Below, piece after piece: positions 54,827 through 63,942 of a stretch of 64,000 nt of DNA. The position numbers were made by a program, and so were the translations under genes. The stretch comes from a virus. The DNA lies in IMG/VR virus record IMGVR_UViG_3300021963_004854, positions 107,567 through 171,566 of that record. One strand, written 5' to 3'. A model generated the notes under the pieces. The model saw only the letters and a program-made list of their open reading frames with translations, was not told the origin of the DNA and did no database searches. Position 1 is the stretch's first letter. Every line of letters starts with the position of its first letter.

Positions 54827-55353
54827 TGTTTATTCACGACAATGGTAAAGTATGCGTGTTAAGTGCCACTAGATGTGGGCATACTTCTATGTTTGAATAC
54901 TTCGGTATTAAGCCGTATACGAAGGGGCATAAAGACTGGCTTCATTGGATGAATACAAAATCGAGAAGAATTCTTGTTCTTCGTAATCCGTATGAGAGAT
55001 GGATATCTGCTAGACGATTTGATGATACGGATGAACTTAGAACTCGGTATAATACAAAATATACTAAAGAAGAGTGGCTAGAGATACACAGTAATATATT
55101 TCTATCATACATCGACCGATCGCTACAGTTTGAAGTAATCAAGTTTGAACGGCTGTCGGAGTATATTCCAAAGTCTTCTACTACTATCTCTACAGATACT
55201 AATACGTCACATCACTATGAAGTGGAAATTACACCTGAGTTGAAGCGTGAGTATTTACAGTATAGATATTTCAATAAACACTGTAAAGAAATTGACCCGA
55301 CCGAGTGGAAACTCTTGACATATGAGAGTGATAGTGGTATATTAGAGGAATAG
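54826..55353 (+). CDS. Sulfotransferase-like protein
   Basis: 175 residues. The N-terminal P-loop-like SATRCGHTSMFEYFG corresponds to the 5'-phosphosulfate loop of sulfotransferases, and VLRNPYERWISARR to the 3'-phosphate-binding motif. Would use PAPS. Neighbouring glycosyltransferases suggest a sugar acceptor. AT-rich. Confidence 0.72.
   Translation: MFIHDNGKVCVLSATRCGHTSMFEYFGIKPYTKGHKDWLHWMNTKSRRILVLRNPYERWISARRFDDTDELRTRYNTKYTKEEWLEIHSNIFLSYIDRSLQFEVIKFERLSEYIPKSSTTISTDTNTSHHYEVEITPELKREYLQYRYFNKHCKEIDPTEWKLLTYESDSGILEE
55315..55343 (+). promoter_or_regulatory. Sigma70-type promoter inside the sulfotransferase gene end
   Basis: TTGACA (55315-55320), 17 nt spacer, TATATT (55338-55343). 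Correctly placed for the TTG-start gene at 55372, which has AGGAG upstream. Confidence 0.65.
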
Positions 55354-55371
55354 TGATTAGGAGAATGTATC

Positions 55372-55974
55372 TTGGTTAAAGAGAGTGCAGAATACGAGAA
55401 TTACCTAGACCAGAATGCGCGAATGCAAGATGAGTATCGCATGTCCCTAGAGCATCTGGTGGGGGTAATTGATACGCCGCTTGCTGATAATTCTGGTAAG
55501 AAGAAGGTCGACCCGGACTTGTGGAAGGCTATCTATGTCCACTTCCGCAGCGTTGAGGATATCGTAGACTTCTCGAAACGTATCGGGTATATTGTCGGCA
55601 GCAATGTGAAGGACTTCTGGTTCCCCTTGGCGGATCCCCGGGCTGCGTTGTTTGACGATGGCCAAGTGCCATTGGAGAGTGTGGAGGAGACTCTGTGCGC
55701 TGCGCGAAAGGATAAGAACTTAGCTTCGCTTGAAGTAGAGGTAAATGAGACCGAAGACGTGGCTTGGAAAGAGCATTGGGTGGGGATGCCAGAGTTTGAG
55801 TATCTAGAAGATAATGGTCCCTATCGTTCGGTGATTGTGAAGTTCCGTCGAATTGAGGACTATGAAGAGTTTTCTAAACGTATTGACCAGGTGCTGACGG
55901 ATAAGTCGAAAGCAATCTGGCACCCGAAGCTAGAACGAACACCGAACTATCTGTTGCGGTGGATTGAAGAGTGA
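55372..55974 (+). CDS. Duplicated-domain phage protein near glycosyltransferases
   Basis: 200 residues, TTG start with AGGAG. Two related blocks: YVHFRSVEDIVDFSKRIGYI...FWFPLAD (about 56-85) and IVKFRRIEDYEEFSKRIDQV...IWHPKLE (about 152-190). The block occurs in phage ParB/hypermodification-associated proteins. Function unknown. Confidence 0.7.
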   Translation: MVKESAEYENYLDQNARMQDEYRMSLEHLVGVIDTPLADNSGKKKVDPDLWKAIYVHFRSVEDIVDFSKRIGYIVGSNVKDFWFPLADPRAALFDDGQVPLESVEETLCAARKDKNLASLEVEVNETEDVAWKEHWVGMPEFEYLEDNGPYRSVIVKFRRIEDYEEFSKRIDQVLTDKSKAIWHPKLERTPNYLLRWIEE

Positions 55975-56822
55975 TTGAACGTATCTTCATCCCCACAGTT
56001 AATCGTGCGGATAATCAGATTACATATGACAACTTGCCTGATGCGTTGAAACAGCGTGTCACTATGGTTGTTCAAGCGTGGGAACGTGACAAGTATCAAT
56101 ATCCATGCGACTATCTTGTATTGCCAGAAGAGATTAATCTGGATGACTATTACTGTCTGCCTAAGACACGGAAGATAATCTACGAAGCTGGTCAGAACAT
56201 GAAGTATGCCGTGCTTGACGATGACCTGACATTCGGACGGCGTAATGCAAAGTATTGGACAGATGCGTCCAACATGGAAATGTCGAAGCGCAAAGCTACA
56301 GAAGCAGATGTGCTGGAGATGTTCGACCTATATAGTAAGTGGCTTGACGAACCGACTGTAACAGTTTGTGGTTGTGGTCATGCCGAGAACCCACCACAGG
56401 GCAATGAGTATTCTAATAATGCTTCTTTGTCAAGTGCATTTTGGATTAATGGTAATGATTTCAAAGACTTACTACCCGAACTTGAATTAACTCGCACGAA
56501 AGTAGCAGAAGATACTGTTTTTCTTTTGAGTTTGTTGAGCCGTGGGTATGGCAATCGTGTAAGCCAAGAGTTTATCTTTTTCAACAATAGCGTTCACACC
56601 AAAAATATGAAGTCTACAATTTGGGATGAGCAAACGTTTGAAGCAACACACCGTGATCATAAGATTGTAGAGTCCATGTTCCCTGGAATTTTTACAGTCC
56701 TATATAATCATCACAGTGGAGAACGAGTTAAGGGTGGTTTCAGAGACTACGGCAAGACTCGCACTGACTGGAGTAAAGCGTTTGGCTCACATCAAAGAGG
56801 TAGTTTGGAGGATTTGTTTTAA
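55971..56822 (+). CDS. GT-A-like glycosyltransferase, TAGT-associated
   Basis: 283 residues. RIFIPTVNRADNQITYDNLP, then MKYAVLDDDLTFGRR (DDD metal-binding motif) and AEDTVFLLSLLSRGYGNRVS. The layout resembles the following TAGT protein, so both are probably related transferases. ATGA overlap with its neighbours. Confidence 0.72.
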   Translation: MIERIFIPTVNRADNQITYDNLPDALKQRVTMVVQAWERDKYQYPCDYLVLPEEINLDDYYCLPKTRKIIYEAGQNMKYAVLDDDLTFGRRNAKYWTDASNMEMSKRKATEADVLEMFDLYSKWLDEPTVTVCGCGHAENPPQGNEYSNNASLSSAFWINGNDFKDLLPELELTRTKVAEDTVFLLSLLSRGYGNRVSQEFIFFNNSVHTKNMKSTIWDEQTFEATHRDHKIVESMFPGIFTVLYNHHSGERVKGGFRDYGKTRTDWSKAFGSHQRGSLEDLF

Positions 56823-57760
56823 TGTCTAACCCTAAGTATCCCGTTTATATCGTTTCTAAGGGTCGTGCCGATACGATGATTACCTCGCGGTCGCTTTGTC
56901 GTATGCGAGTGCCTCATTACATCATCATCGAACCCCAAGATTTGCAGCCGTATAAAGATGCGCTGACTAATTTCGGACTTTCTGGTGTCACGTTGCTGGT
57001 TGCACCGTTCTCCAATCACGGAGATGGTCCTGGTCGTGCTAGAAACTGGGCATGGGACCATTCTATCAGTCTCGGTGCAGAAGCGCACTGGGTCCTAGAC
57101 GATAACATTTCAGATTTCTATCGTCTCCATCGCAATGAACGTATTCGCGTGGAGTCTGGAGTGTTCTTCAAAGTCATGGAAGACTTCTTTGACCGCTATG
57201 AGAACGTTTATATTGCTGGTCCACAGTATCGTTTCTTCATTGCACCCAATCAAAAGTATCCTCCGTATGTCGCAAACACTCGAATCTACTCGACATTGCT
57301 GATTCGTAACGATTGTAAGCATCGCTGGCGTGGTCGTTACAATGAAGATACTGATATTTGCTTGCGTGTATTGAAGGATGGTGACTGCACCGTGCAGTTC
57401 AATGCTTTCTTACAGGGTAAAGTTGCTACACAGACCATCAAGGGCGGTAACACAGCCGAGTTTTATCACAAAGAATTCTTGGAAGAGGGTGAAGAAGTCG
57501 AAGGCAAGCGTTACCACGAGAAGGGTACCATTAATAAGTCACAGATGTTGGCTGATATGCACCCAGATGTTGCGCGAGTTGTCTGGCGTTATGGTCGTTG
57601 GCATCATTATGTTGACTACACACCGTTCAAGAAGAACAAATTGAAGCTAAAAGACGGTGTTACGTTGCCCGAGGGCGTCAACAATTACGGAATGAAGCTG
57701 ATTACACTGCCCGATGACGTAAAATACTCAATGAATATGGAAATTGACGACTATATTTAA
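56822..57760 (+). CDS. TET-associated glycosyltransferase (TAGT family)
   Basis: 312 residues. YPVYIVSKGRADTMITSRSL, FSNHGDGPGRARNWAWDHSI, HWVLDDNISDFYRLHRN (DD metal motif) and YNEDTDICLRVLKDG match the TAGT family that glycosylates hydroxymethylated pyrimidines in phage DNA. No TET/JBP oxygenase is recognised in the window, so the base substrate is uncertain. Start coupled to the preceding gene. Confidence 0.85.
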   Translation: MSNPKYPVYIVSKGRADTMITSRSLCRMRVPHYIIIEPQDLQPYKDALTNFGLSGVTLLVAPFSNHGDGPGRARNWAWDHSISLGAEAHWVLDDNISDFYRLHRNERIRVESGVFFKVMEDFFDRYENVYIAGPQYRFFIAPNQKYPPYVANTRIYSTLLIRNDCKHRWRGRYNEDTDICLRVLKDGDCTVQFNAFLQGKVATQTIKGGNTAEFYHKEFLEEGEEVEGKRYHEKGTINKSQMLADMHPDVARVVWRYGRWHHYVDYTPFKKNKLKLKDGVTLPEGVNNYGMKLITLPDDVKYSMNMEIDDYI

Positions 57761-58671
57761 GGCCAAGGGTCGCCGGATAGCTTCATTGATGATGCTACCT
57801 TCTCAGATTCGTATTTAAAACGAATTTTCATGATGTGAGAACCGTTTACAGCGACACCAATCGACTCATTTCCCTCTTTTGTCAGTGTAATTGACGTTGC
57901 TTTGATCAATTTTGACAGTTTTGTGTTATTTAATGGGTCAGTTGTGTCCGCTGTATACGGAGGTTTGCTACCTTTACCAGTTACTTTGATATATGGGGGG
58001 TAAAGTTCCTCTGCATCCATCCAATCACTGATAATGTAGTCTCTTAGAGCCTTTGTTTGCATAGTTGTTAGCTTTGCAAGTAAAGCATCTCTCAATTTTG
58101 ACATTATTTCCGAGCCTTTTTGCTCTGTTATTCTTTTAATAGCAGGTCTTTGTCTGATATAAGACTTTCTTACTGCTTTTTGCTCTGGGAGCTTGAGTTC
58201 TTTAACGATCTCATCTTCCAGTTTTTTATTAAGTGCTACCAATCCAAGTCCAAGTGACGTATCTACTGTTCCTATACCTGGATTTTTGAAACCAATGTCT
58301 CCGCTACCCTTTGTAGCTTTAGCTGATAGACCCAGAAAGCCGTTCGCGGGACCGAACGTGAATTGAACTAGAATGTCAGTTGGATTTTTCTTTTGATTTA
58401 CTTCAACGCCTACTGCGGAAGACATTGATCCTGGTCTTGCTGTCCAATAGACATTCTTTACAACACCAGAATAACTTTTAGTCTTGGCCCAACGAAGAAA
58501 CTCTTCTGCCATAGCTTCCGCTTTACCTTTGGCATCTTCCACCGCTTCTGGTGTAGATTGTTTTACTCGTTGATCAAATTGAACTTTAGCTAGACTATCG
58601 AACCAACCTTTATTGAGGACATAGCCAGTCCAAATTTCATTTATGTCTGCTAAAATTGTGTTTGCTGACAT
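57757..58671 (-). CDS. Conserved phage hypothetical
   Basis: 304 residues on the minus strand, convergent with the TAGT gene. VEDAKGKAEAMAEEFLRWAK, WTARPGSMSSAVGVEV and a basic C-terminus. Long Lys-rich helix (about 165-215). I do not recognise the family; such proteins occur beside structural genes in T4-like phages. Confidence 0.72.
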   Translation of the reverse strand: MSANTILADINEIWTGYVLNKGWFDSLAKVQFDQRVKQSTPEAVEDAKGKAEAMAEEFLRWAKTKSYSGVVKNVYWTARPGSMSSAVGVEVNQKKNPTDILVQFTFGPANGFLGLSAKATKGSGDIGFKNPGIGTVDTSLGLGLVALNKKLEDEIVKELKLPEQKAVRKSYIRQRPAIKRITEQKGSEIMSKLRDALLAKLTTMQTKALRDYIISDWMDAEELYPPYIKVTGKGSKPPYTADTTDPLNNTKLSKLIKATSITLTKEGNESIGVAVNGSHIMKIRFKYESEKVASSMKLSGDPWP

Positions 58672-58711
58672 TTAAAGTCGTCCTTTTTTGCTTTTATTTA
58701 TAAATAAGAGT

Positions 58712-58999
58712 ATGACTTACGATGTTATATTTAAATTAATAGGAGACGTTGGTTTTCCAATCGCGGGTGCATTACTCGCGGGCGTCTTCGTATACTTTGT
58801 TATCAACTACATTCTTGAGAGCGTTGTTAAGGCGATTAAGGGGATGCAGGGTATTATCATGGGGTTAGACAACCGAGTGAAAACAATGAACCATGATATT
58901 ATTCGCGTTGATGCTGTTGTTAGTTCCGCTTTAGGTCTCAAACCAGACCTAGATAGAATCGCACGAGCAGACGGGAAGAATGACGCACGGAGGGATTAA
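58712..58999 (+). CDS. Holin-like membrane protein
   Basis: 95 residues from ATG 58712. One or two hydrophobic segments (VGFPIAGALLAGVFVYFVIN), then a charged coiled coil. Resembles small phage holin-like/YvlB-type proteins. Followed by a similar gene, so probably a pair. Confidence 0.68.
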   Translation: MTYDVIFKLIGDVGFPIAGALLAGVFVYFVINYILESVVKAIKGMQGIIMGLDNRVKTMNHDIIRVDAVVSSALGLKPDLDRIARADGKNDARRD

Positions 59000-59265
59000 T
59001 GGATCCTTCTGTAATTGCAGAACTAGTAAAACAGTATGGGTTTCCTATTGTCGCCGCTGTGGGCATGGGTTACTTTGTTTGGTTCATCTATAAATTTGTT
59101 ACTGATAAATTGATGCCGTTAATTGGTGAGACGAATGTAATTCTTATCGCGCTGATTGACCGCATTCGTATGCTTGATAACGATTTAATTAGATTAAACC
59201 AGAAGGTGAGTGTAGTATTACAAATCAAAGAGGATCATAGCAATGACATTAAACCTAAAGATTGA
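58999..59265 (+). CDS. Holin-like membrane protein (paralogue)
   Basis: 88 residues. YGFPIVAAVGMGYFVWFIYK matches the YGFPIxAA pattern of its neighbour and of many phage proteins annotated as holins. C-terminal coiled coil (NVILIALIDRIRMLDNDLIR). Confidence 0.7.
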   Translation: MDPSVIAELVKQYGFPIVAAVGMGYFVWFIYKFVTDKLMPLIGETNVILIALIDRIRMLDNDLIRLNQKVSVVLQIKEDHSNDIKPKD

Positions 59266-59380
59266 GATCCTCAAAGTATTTACATTTGACTTAAATTTTT
59301 CTTCTGACAACAAAAACAAAAAGGAAGAGAAAGATGCTAAAACGAGCGACGATGCTCCTGGCACTACTAAGTCTAAGTAG
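59243..59380 (+). CDS. 45-residue Lys-rich protein
   Basis: Overlaps both neighbours (ATG 59243, GAGGA upstream). Beta start (MTLNLKIEILKVFTFDLNF), then Lys/Asp-rich tail. Low certainty. Confidence 0.4.
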   Translation: MTLNLKIEILKVFTFDLNFSSDNKNKKEEKDAKTSDDAPGTTKSK

Positions 59381-59783
59381 TCCTGCATTTGCGGACCCGA
59401 TTGTTCAACAGTTTAAATCACCTTCCTTTACTGGTTATGGGTGGTCTTCACATGTGCAGTCAATTGATTCCCAAGAAAGATCGAGAGAACAAGCAATAAA
59501 AGATGCAGAGGCTGCGAAGGCCGCACTAGCAAGAGCAGAGGCAGCAAATACGCCACTCGCTAAGTTTATGGCATTGTTTACCTCTCAGGTTTATGCCCAG
59601 CTTGCCACACAACTTTCCAACAATCTGTTCGCAGAGGGTGGAAATGCCAGTGCAGGAACTTTCAATCTTGACGGCAACTCAGTGAGCTATGTCAAAACTG
59701 GCACAGAAGTTAAACTAACAGTAGTCGATAAGAATGGTAACACTACGGTTGTTGTCGTTCCTATTGCCACTTTCGCATTCTAA
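59334..59783 (+). CDS. csgF: Curli assembly protein CsgF-like
   Basis: 149 residues. Signal peptide MLKRATMLLALLSLSSPAFA, then FKSPSFTGYGWSSHVQSIDS, the CsgF pattern (pore-inserting N-terminus). CsgF caps the CsgG channel and anchors the curli nucleator. Alanine-rich helix in the middle. First gene of the phage curli operon. Confidence 0.85.
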   Translation: MLKRATMLLALLSLSSPAFADPIVQQFKSPSFTGYGWSSHVQSIDSQERSREQAIKDAEAAKAALARAEAANTPLAKFMALFTSQVYAQLATQLSNNLFAEGGNASAGTFNLDGNSVSYVKTGTEVKLTVVDKNGNTTVVVVPIATFAF

Positions 59784-59792
59784 GGAGACGTT

Positions 59793-60617
59793 ATGAAAAG
59801 ATTAATTCTCCTTCCTCTCTTACTTGCAACTTCTGGTTGTGTTGGTGCGCTTCATCCTGCTGCCAATCAATCTTATCTACTACGAGAAGATGCAGAAGTC
59901 AAGCGTTTTGCTAATCCAAAATTATTTAAAAATTTACCTGAATTAGATGGACAACCTATACCCATCGCATTATATTCATTCACTGATAGAACTGGTCAAC
60001 GTAAACCATCTTCAACTCTTGCAAGTTTCTCCACTGCGGTAACTCAGGGTGCAGATGCATATCTGATTAAGACTTTACAAGATACTGGTAACGGTAAGTG
60101 GTTCATTCCTGTTGAGCGTGTCGGCATTGACTCGCTAATTAAAGAACGTCAACTTGTTCGCCAGATGCGTGAACAGATTTCGGGTGAAGGTGCTGAACCT
60201 CTGCCACCACTAAAGGTTGCCGGTATCATTCTTGAGGGTGGTATCATTGATTATAACTCTAACATTAAAACTGGTGGTACTGGTGCTAGATTCCTTGGCA
60301 TCGGTCCATATCAACAATACACTCAAGACCAAGTTACAATAAGCATTCGTCTGGTTTCTGTCCAAACTGGCGAAGTTCTCAATTCAGTTACAGTAGAAAA
60401 GACTGTTCTTTCTACATCTGAGGGTGTTACTGCTTTTAAATTCTTCGACATGGCAACTAAAGCGTTTGAATTTGATGGACAACAAACAAGTAATGAAGCA
60501 GGTAGTTATGCGATCCGTTCAGCCATAGAAACGGCCGTTGTTGAGTTGATCAAGGATGGTGAGAAGAAAAATCTATGGAGATTCAAACAAAAGGAAACGA
60601 CCAATGAAACTGAGTAA
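59793..60617 (+). CDS. csgG: Curli secretion channel CsgG-like lipoprotein
   Basis: 274 residues. Lipobox in LLLATSGCVG, CsgG motifs IALYSFTDRTGQRKPSST (N-terminal ring), SIDSLIKERQLVRQM, VAGIILEGGIIDYNSN and transmembrane hairpin region. Forms a nonameric outer-membrane pore. Its length matches E. coli CsgG (277). A stem-loop-free 9-nt gap follows csgF. Confidence 0.92.
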   Translation: MKRLILLPLLLATSGCVGALHPAANQSYLLREDAEVKRFANPKLFKNLPELDGQPIPIALYSFTDRTGQRKPSSTLASFSTAVTQGADAYLIKTLQDTGNGKWFIPVERVGIDSLIKERQLVRQMREQISGEGAEPLPPLKVAGIILEGGIIDYNSNIKTGGTGARFLGIGPYQQYTQDQVTISIRLVSVQTGEVLNSVTVEKTVLSTSEGVTAFKFFDMATKAFEFDGQQTSNEAGSYAIRSAIETAVVELIKDGEKKNLWRFKQKETTNETE

Positions 60618-61377
60618 GTTTTTATTAGTTGGTGCGGCTCTTTGTTATGGAACATCTGCGACCGCGCAAACTGTGCTACCAACAGCACCGACACCACCAT
60701 CAATCGTAACAACTTCGCCAAATGAAACAGATGCGAATGCTGTTGCAACAACAAATAAGGTATACATAGATCAAGAAGGTGGAAACGTAGATGTTAACAT
60801 TGTTCAAACTGGCACTGCTAACGTCATCGGTTCTGCTATTGATCCTATTTACCTACGTGGTGATAACCAAAGCGTCATCGCGGTTCAAACAGGAAATGGA
60901 AACCAGCTTTACATGGGTATCGTATCCGATACGGGAGCCTTAGGTATTGCTGATGTGACAATCCGTCAAATCGGCGATCTGAATACGGCGGATATTCGTT
61001 GTGGAACATTGCAAACGGATTCGTCATGTAATCAACTTGATATGAATGCTAGATTTACTGGCAACAATAACTCGTTTGTTTTCCATGGTTCGGGTGCTAA
61101 TATCCGTAACTCAATGGATTTCAGTGGTAACAATAACACAATCAACATGGATGCACTATCACCAAATGCGTCACAAACTATTCTGGTGACAGGTAACTAT
61201 AATGACTTTGATGTTACGCAAACTGGTACTGGCGGAACATTCGGTCACTCGCTTTATGTTAATCTGACAGGTTCACTAAACACTGTAACGACTCAACAGT
61301 ATGGTGTTTCTGAAACTGTGATCAATATTAACAGCGTGGGATCAAATGGTGTCTTCAATATCAAGACTGGTCACTAA
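60604..61377 (+). CDS. Curlin-repeat (CsgA/B-like) protein
   Basis: 257 residues from ATG 60604, overlapping csgG by 14 bp. Signal peptide (KFLLVGAALCYGTSATAQ), then repeats of the type xxGxxNxxxxxQ/T (IVQTGTANVIG, AVQTGNGNQLY, RFTGNNNSFVF, DFSGNNNTINM, LVTGNYNDFDV, NLTGSLNTVTT), which form amyloid strand-loop-strand units. Substrate for CsgG, probably a fibre or nucleator. Confidence 0.82.
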   Translation: MKLSKFLLVGAALCYGTSATAQTVLPTAPTPPSIVTTSPNETDANAVATTNKVYIDQEGGNVDVNIVQTGTANVIGSAIDPIYLRGDNQSVIAVQTGNGNQLYMGIVSDTGALGIADVTIRQIGDLNTADIRCGTLQTDSSCNQLDMNARFTGNNNSFVFHGSGANIRNSMDFSGNNNTINMDALSPNASQTILVTGNYNDFDVTQTGTGGTFGHSLYVNLTGSLNTVTTQQYGVSETVININSVGSNGVFNIKTGH

Positions 61378-62491
61378 ACTCTTACTGATATTTCTGTTAT
61401 CGACCCCTGCCTTTGCGGGTATTGGGTCGATAACAGATTTCAGAGGCGGTGGTGCTATTAAGCGTGGCGCTAAGACTACTCCTGCATCTAAGGGTGCGGG
61501 CGTTGAAAAGATGGACACGGTTTCCACGAATAGTCAAGGTAGATTTAGGATTACATTCAATGACTCGACTACAGTTAATATTACAGAAAACTCTCGCCTT
61601 CTTGTGGATGACTTTGTGTATGATGGGGGAGGGAAGACGAAGGGCAAACTTGGACTTCGGGTCGCGCTTGGCACCGTCAGATATACCTCAGGTAAAATCG
61701 CCCACGGTAACGGAAAAGGCGTAAACATTCGCACACCAACTGCTACTATCGCAGTTCGTGGCACAGACTTTGTTATGTCGGTTGATGAAGCAGGTCGTTC
61801 TACGGTCGTGCTTGTTCCCGAATGTTATAACGAATTAGACATTACCAAACAGACGGCTGAATGTCCTAATGGTATGATTGATGTTATTACAGCATCGGGC
61901 GTGGTTACGCTAAGTCAACCATTCCAAGCAACTGTTGTTGAAAATAACTTCGCGCCACCTGCACCACCAGTAATCATTAATCCTTTGATTAAGACACTAG
62001 ATAACAATGTTCAAATTGTTCCGTTGGAAACAGATGATGGTCAAAGTCTCTTACAACTTGCCAGAGATAGCTTAAAGAAATTTACCAATCCTGCAAAAGC
62101 TGCCTCGGACGATAACAAAGACCCAGATGCTGGTACAAACGATAACGTAGAACAAGTTACGGTTGCTATGCTTCGACCAGCAACCCCGCAAGAACTTCTA
62201 GATGTTTATGCTGAATTCAATGAGGGCAGTAAACCAGCGGAAACAATTTATACTAATGTATCACCAACATTCAAGAAGAACGTTCAGGTTGGTTGGGTAT
62301 ATACTCGATTATCAGATGACAAACAACAAGCAATTACTATCTGGTTAGAAAAAGGAACAGAAGCACAAGTTGTATCTGTTCAAAATGGATTAGTTGATGT
62401 TTACAACTTTATGGACGATAAGTGGACAACATCGGGAACTGGTAGACCACAGGGCAATATCACAGTGATGCAAGAAACAGGTGCAAGATGA
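61346..62491 (+). CDS. FecR-domain secreted protein
   Basis: 381 residues, overlapping the previous gene by 32 bp. Signal peptide (LLLIFLLSTPAFA), FecR domain with SQGRFRITFNDSTTVNITEN and GKGVNIRTPTATIAVRGTDF. The C-terminal half is Pro/Thr-rich (PAPPVIINPL). FecR-domain proteins are often linked to adhesin or secreted-fibre operons. Confidence 0.85.
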   Translation: MVSSISRLVTKLLLIFLLSTPAFAGIGSITDFRGGGAIKRGAKTTPASKGAGVEKMDTVSTNSQGRFRITFNDSTTVNITENSRLLVDDFVYDGGGKTKGKLGLRVALGTVRYTSGKIAHGNGKGVNIRTPTATIAVRGTDFVMSVDEAGRSTVVLVPECYNELDITKQTAECPNGMIDVITASGVVTLSQPFQATVVENNFAPPAPPVIINPLIKTLDNNVQIVPLETDDGQSLLQLARDSLKKFTNPAKAASDDNKDPDAGTNDNVEQVTVAMLRPATPQELLDVYAEFNEGSKPAETIYTNVSPTFKKNVQVGWVYTRLSDDKQQAITIWLEKGTEAQVVSVQNGLVDVYNFMDDKWTTSGTGRPQGNITVMQETGAR

Positions 62492-63942
62492 AAAAACTAA
62501 TCGCTCTATTTCTATTATTCTTTGCAATGCCAACATTTGCACAAGTTACAAATTATGGTTTTGAGAATGGTAACTATGCTGGTTGGACTGTTAGCAATGG
62601 TTCTACTGCACTAAAAACAAACTGGAGTTCCGATGGTTCTGGTGTTCAAGTAACAACTGGTATGACTAATTATTGTCCTGGCGGTGGCAAGTGCTGGACT
62701 ATCACACCTTATGGTTCATACATGGTTTCTTTACAAGCTGGTGGAAGTTCTCCGCAATTCAATGCTGCGATGACTACACTTGGGTTACAAAGTTCTACTA
62801 TCACGACAATTAGAAATACGATTTATTCTAATGGTAACATGTATCCAACAAATGCCACTTCTATTAGTAGAACAGTCTTTCTACAAGCAGGCGTTACATA
62901 CACATATGCTTGGCAATATGTTTCAACTGATTATGTTCCATACAATGATGGTTCGATGATTACTGTTACTGGTGGTCCTGGAACTGCGACTATCAATGGA
63001 CAGACGCAAGACTATGCCCTTCTCGGATTCACAAACCAGGGTACTGGTAATTATTCGGTAGGGTCTTATGGTGCTACAGGGTGGCAAGTTGCGGTGTTTA
63101 CTGTTCCCACTGATGGCAATTATCTTCTAGGATTTGCTTCGTTCAATCTTGGTGATACTGCACTGTCCCCAATTTTATTCATTGACCAGATGCAAGGAAC
63201 AACTTCATTGAATGGAACAACGTTTACTCCTGTTGCGCCAAATGCTGGTTCTTCTGCACCACCACCGCCTGCACCCGAACCACCCGCTCCAACATATCCT
63301 CTCGCTTCTATCAGCGCGAACCAATCATTGAAGATTAATCAAACTAATGCGATTACGCAAAACTCTATCTACATCAATGTAACTGGCTCTAGCAATTCTG
63401 TTTACATCGAACAGTTCTCTAAGCAGAACCAAATTCGTGGCGTAAATGGCGCACAAGCAATGACGATTAATGGTAACAGCAACAGTGTCACTATTAATCA
63501 GGGAACAGCGACAACACCAATTGGTAAGAACTTAGCAGAAGTTTCCGTTACTGGCAATAACAACATAGTGTCATTGACGCAACAGCAAGGCAGCAAATAT
63601 GCCGAGATAATTACCAATGGTCTTGGTAATCAAATCTCAGCGCAACAAAAAGATGCTGGAGGAAAATCGTTGTTTATCAATGCTTTAGGAAACTCTAATA
63701 ATATCAGTGCTTTACAACAGGGAACTGGTAATCACTTCTTAGAAATCAATGCGCCGTTTGGTGGAGTTACTGCATCGGTGACTCAATTGGGTTCTTCCAT
63801 GAAGCAATTTCAACTTTTACTAAATAGTCCTGGAATTGGTGTAACTGTCACGCAAAATAACTTGACTGCCGCTGACTCTGCGAAAATGGAAATAACATGC
63901 ACGACTGGACCATGTAATGGATACTCTTATACAAAAAACTAA
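62488..63942 (+). CDS. Secreted protein with curlin-like repeats
   Basis: 484 residues. Signal peptide MKKLIALFLLFFAMPTFAQ, an N-terminal beta-sandwich (TNYGFENGNYAGWTVSNGS, a carbohydrate-binding-like start), a Pro linker (SAPPPPAPEPPAPTYP), then at least five curlin-like repeats (NVTGSSNSVYI, TINGNSNSVTI, SVTGNNNIVSL, NALGNSNNISAL, GTGNHFLEI). Probably a second curli substrate or anchor with an adhesive head. Confidence 0.82.
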   Translation: MKKLIALFLLFFAMPTFAQVTNYGFENGNYAGWTVSNGSTALKTNWSSDGSGVQVTTGMTNYCPGGGKCWTITPYGSYMVSLQAGGSSPQFNAAMTTLGLQSSTITTIRNTIYSNGNMYPTNATSISRTVFLQAGVTYTYAWQYVSTDYVPYNDGSMITVTGGPGTATINGQTQDYALLGFTNQGTGNYSVGSYGATGWQVAVFTVPTDGNYLLGFASFNLGDTALSPILFIDQMQGTTSLNGTTFTPVAPNAGSSAPPPPAPEPPAPTYPLASISANQSLKINQTNAITQNSIYINVTGSSNSVYIEQFSKQNQIRGVNGAQAMTINGNSNSVTINQGTATTPIGKNLAEVSVTGNNNIVSLTQQQGSKYAEIITNGLGNQISAQQKDAGGKSLFINALGNSNNISALQQGTGNHFLEINAPFGGVTASVTQLGSSMKQFQLLLNSPGIGVTVTQNNLTAADSAKMEITCTTGPCNGYSYTKN

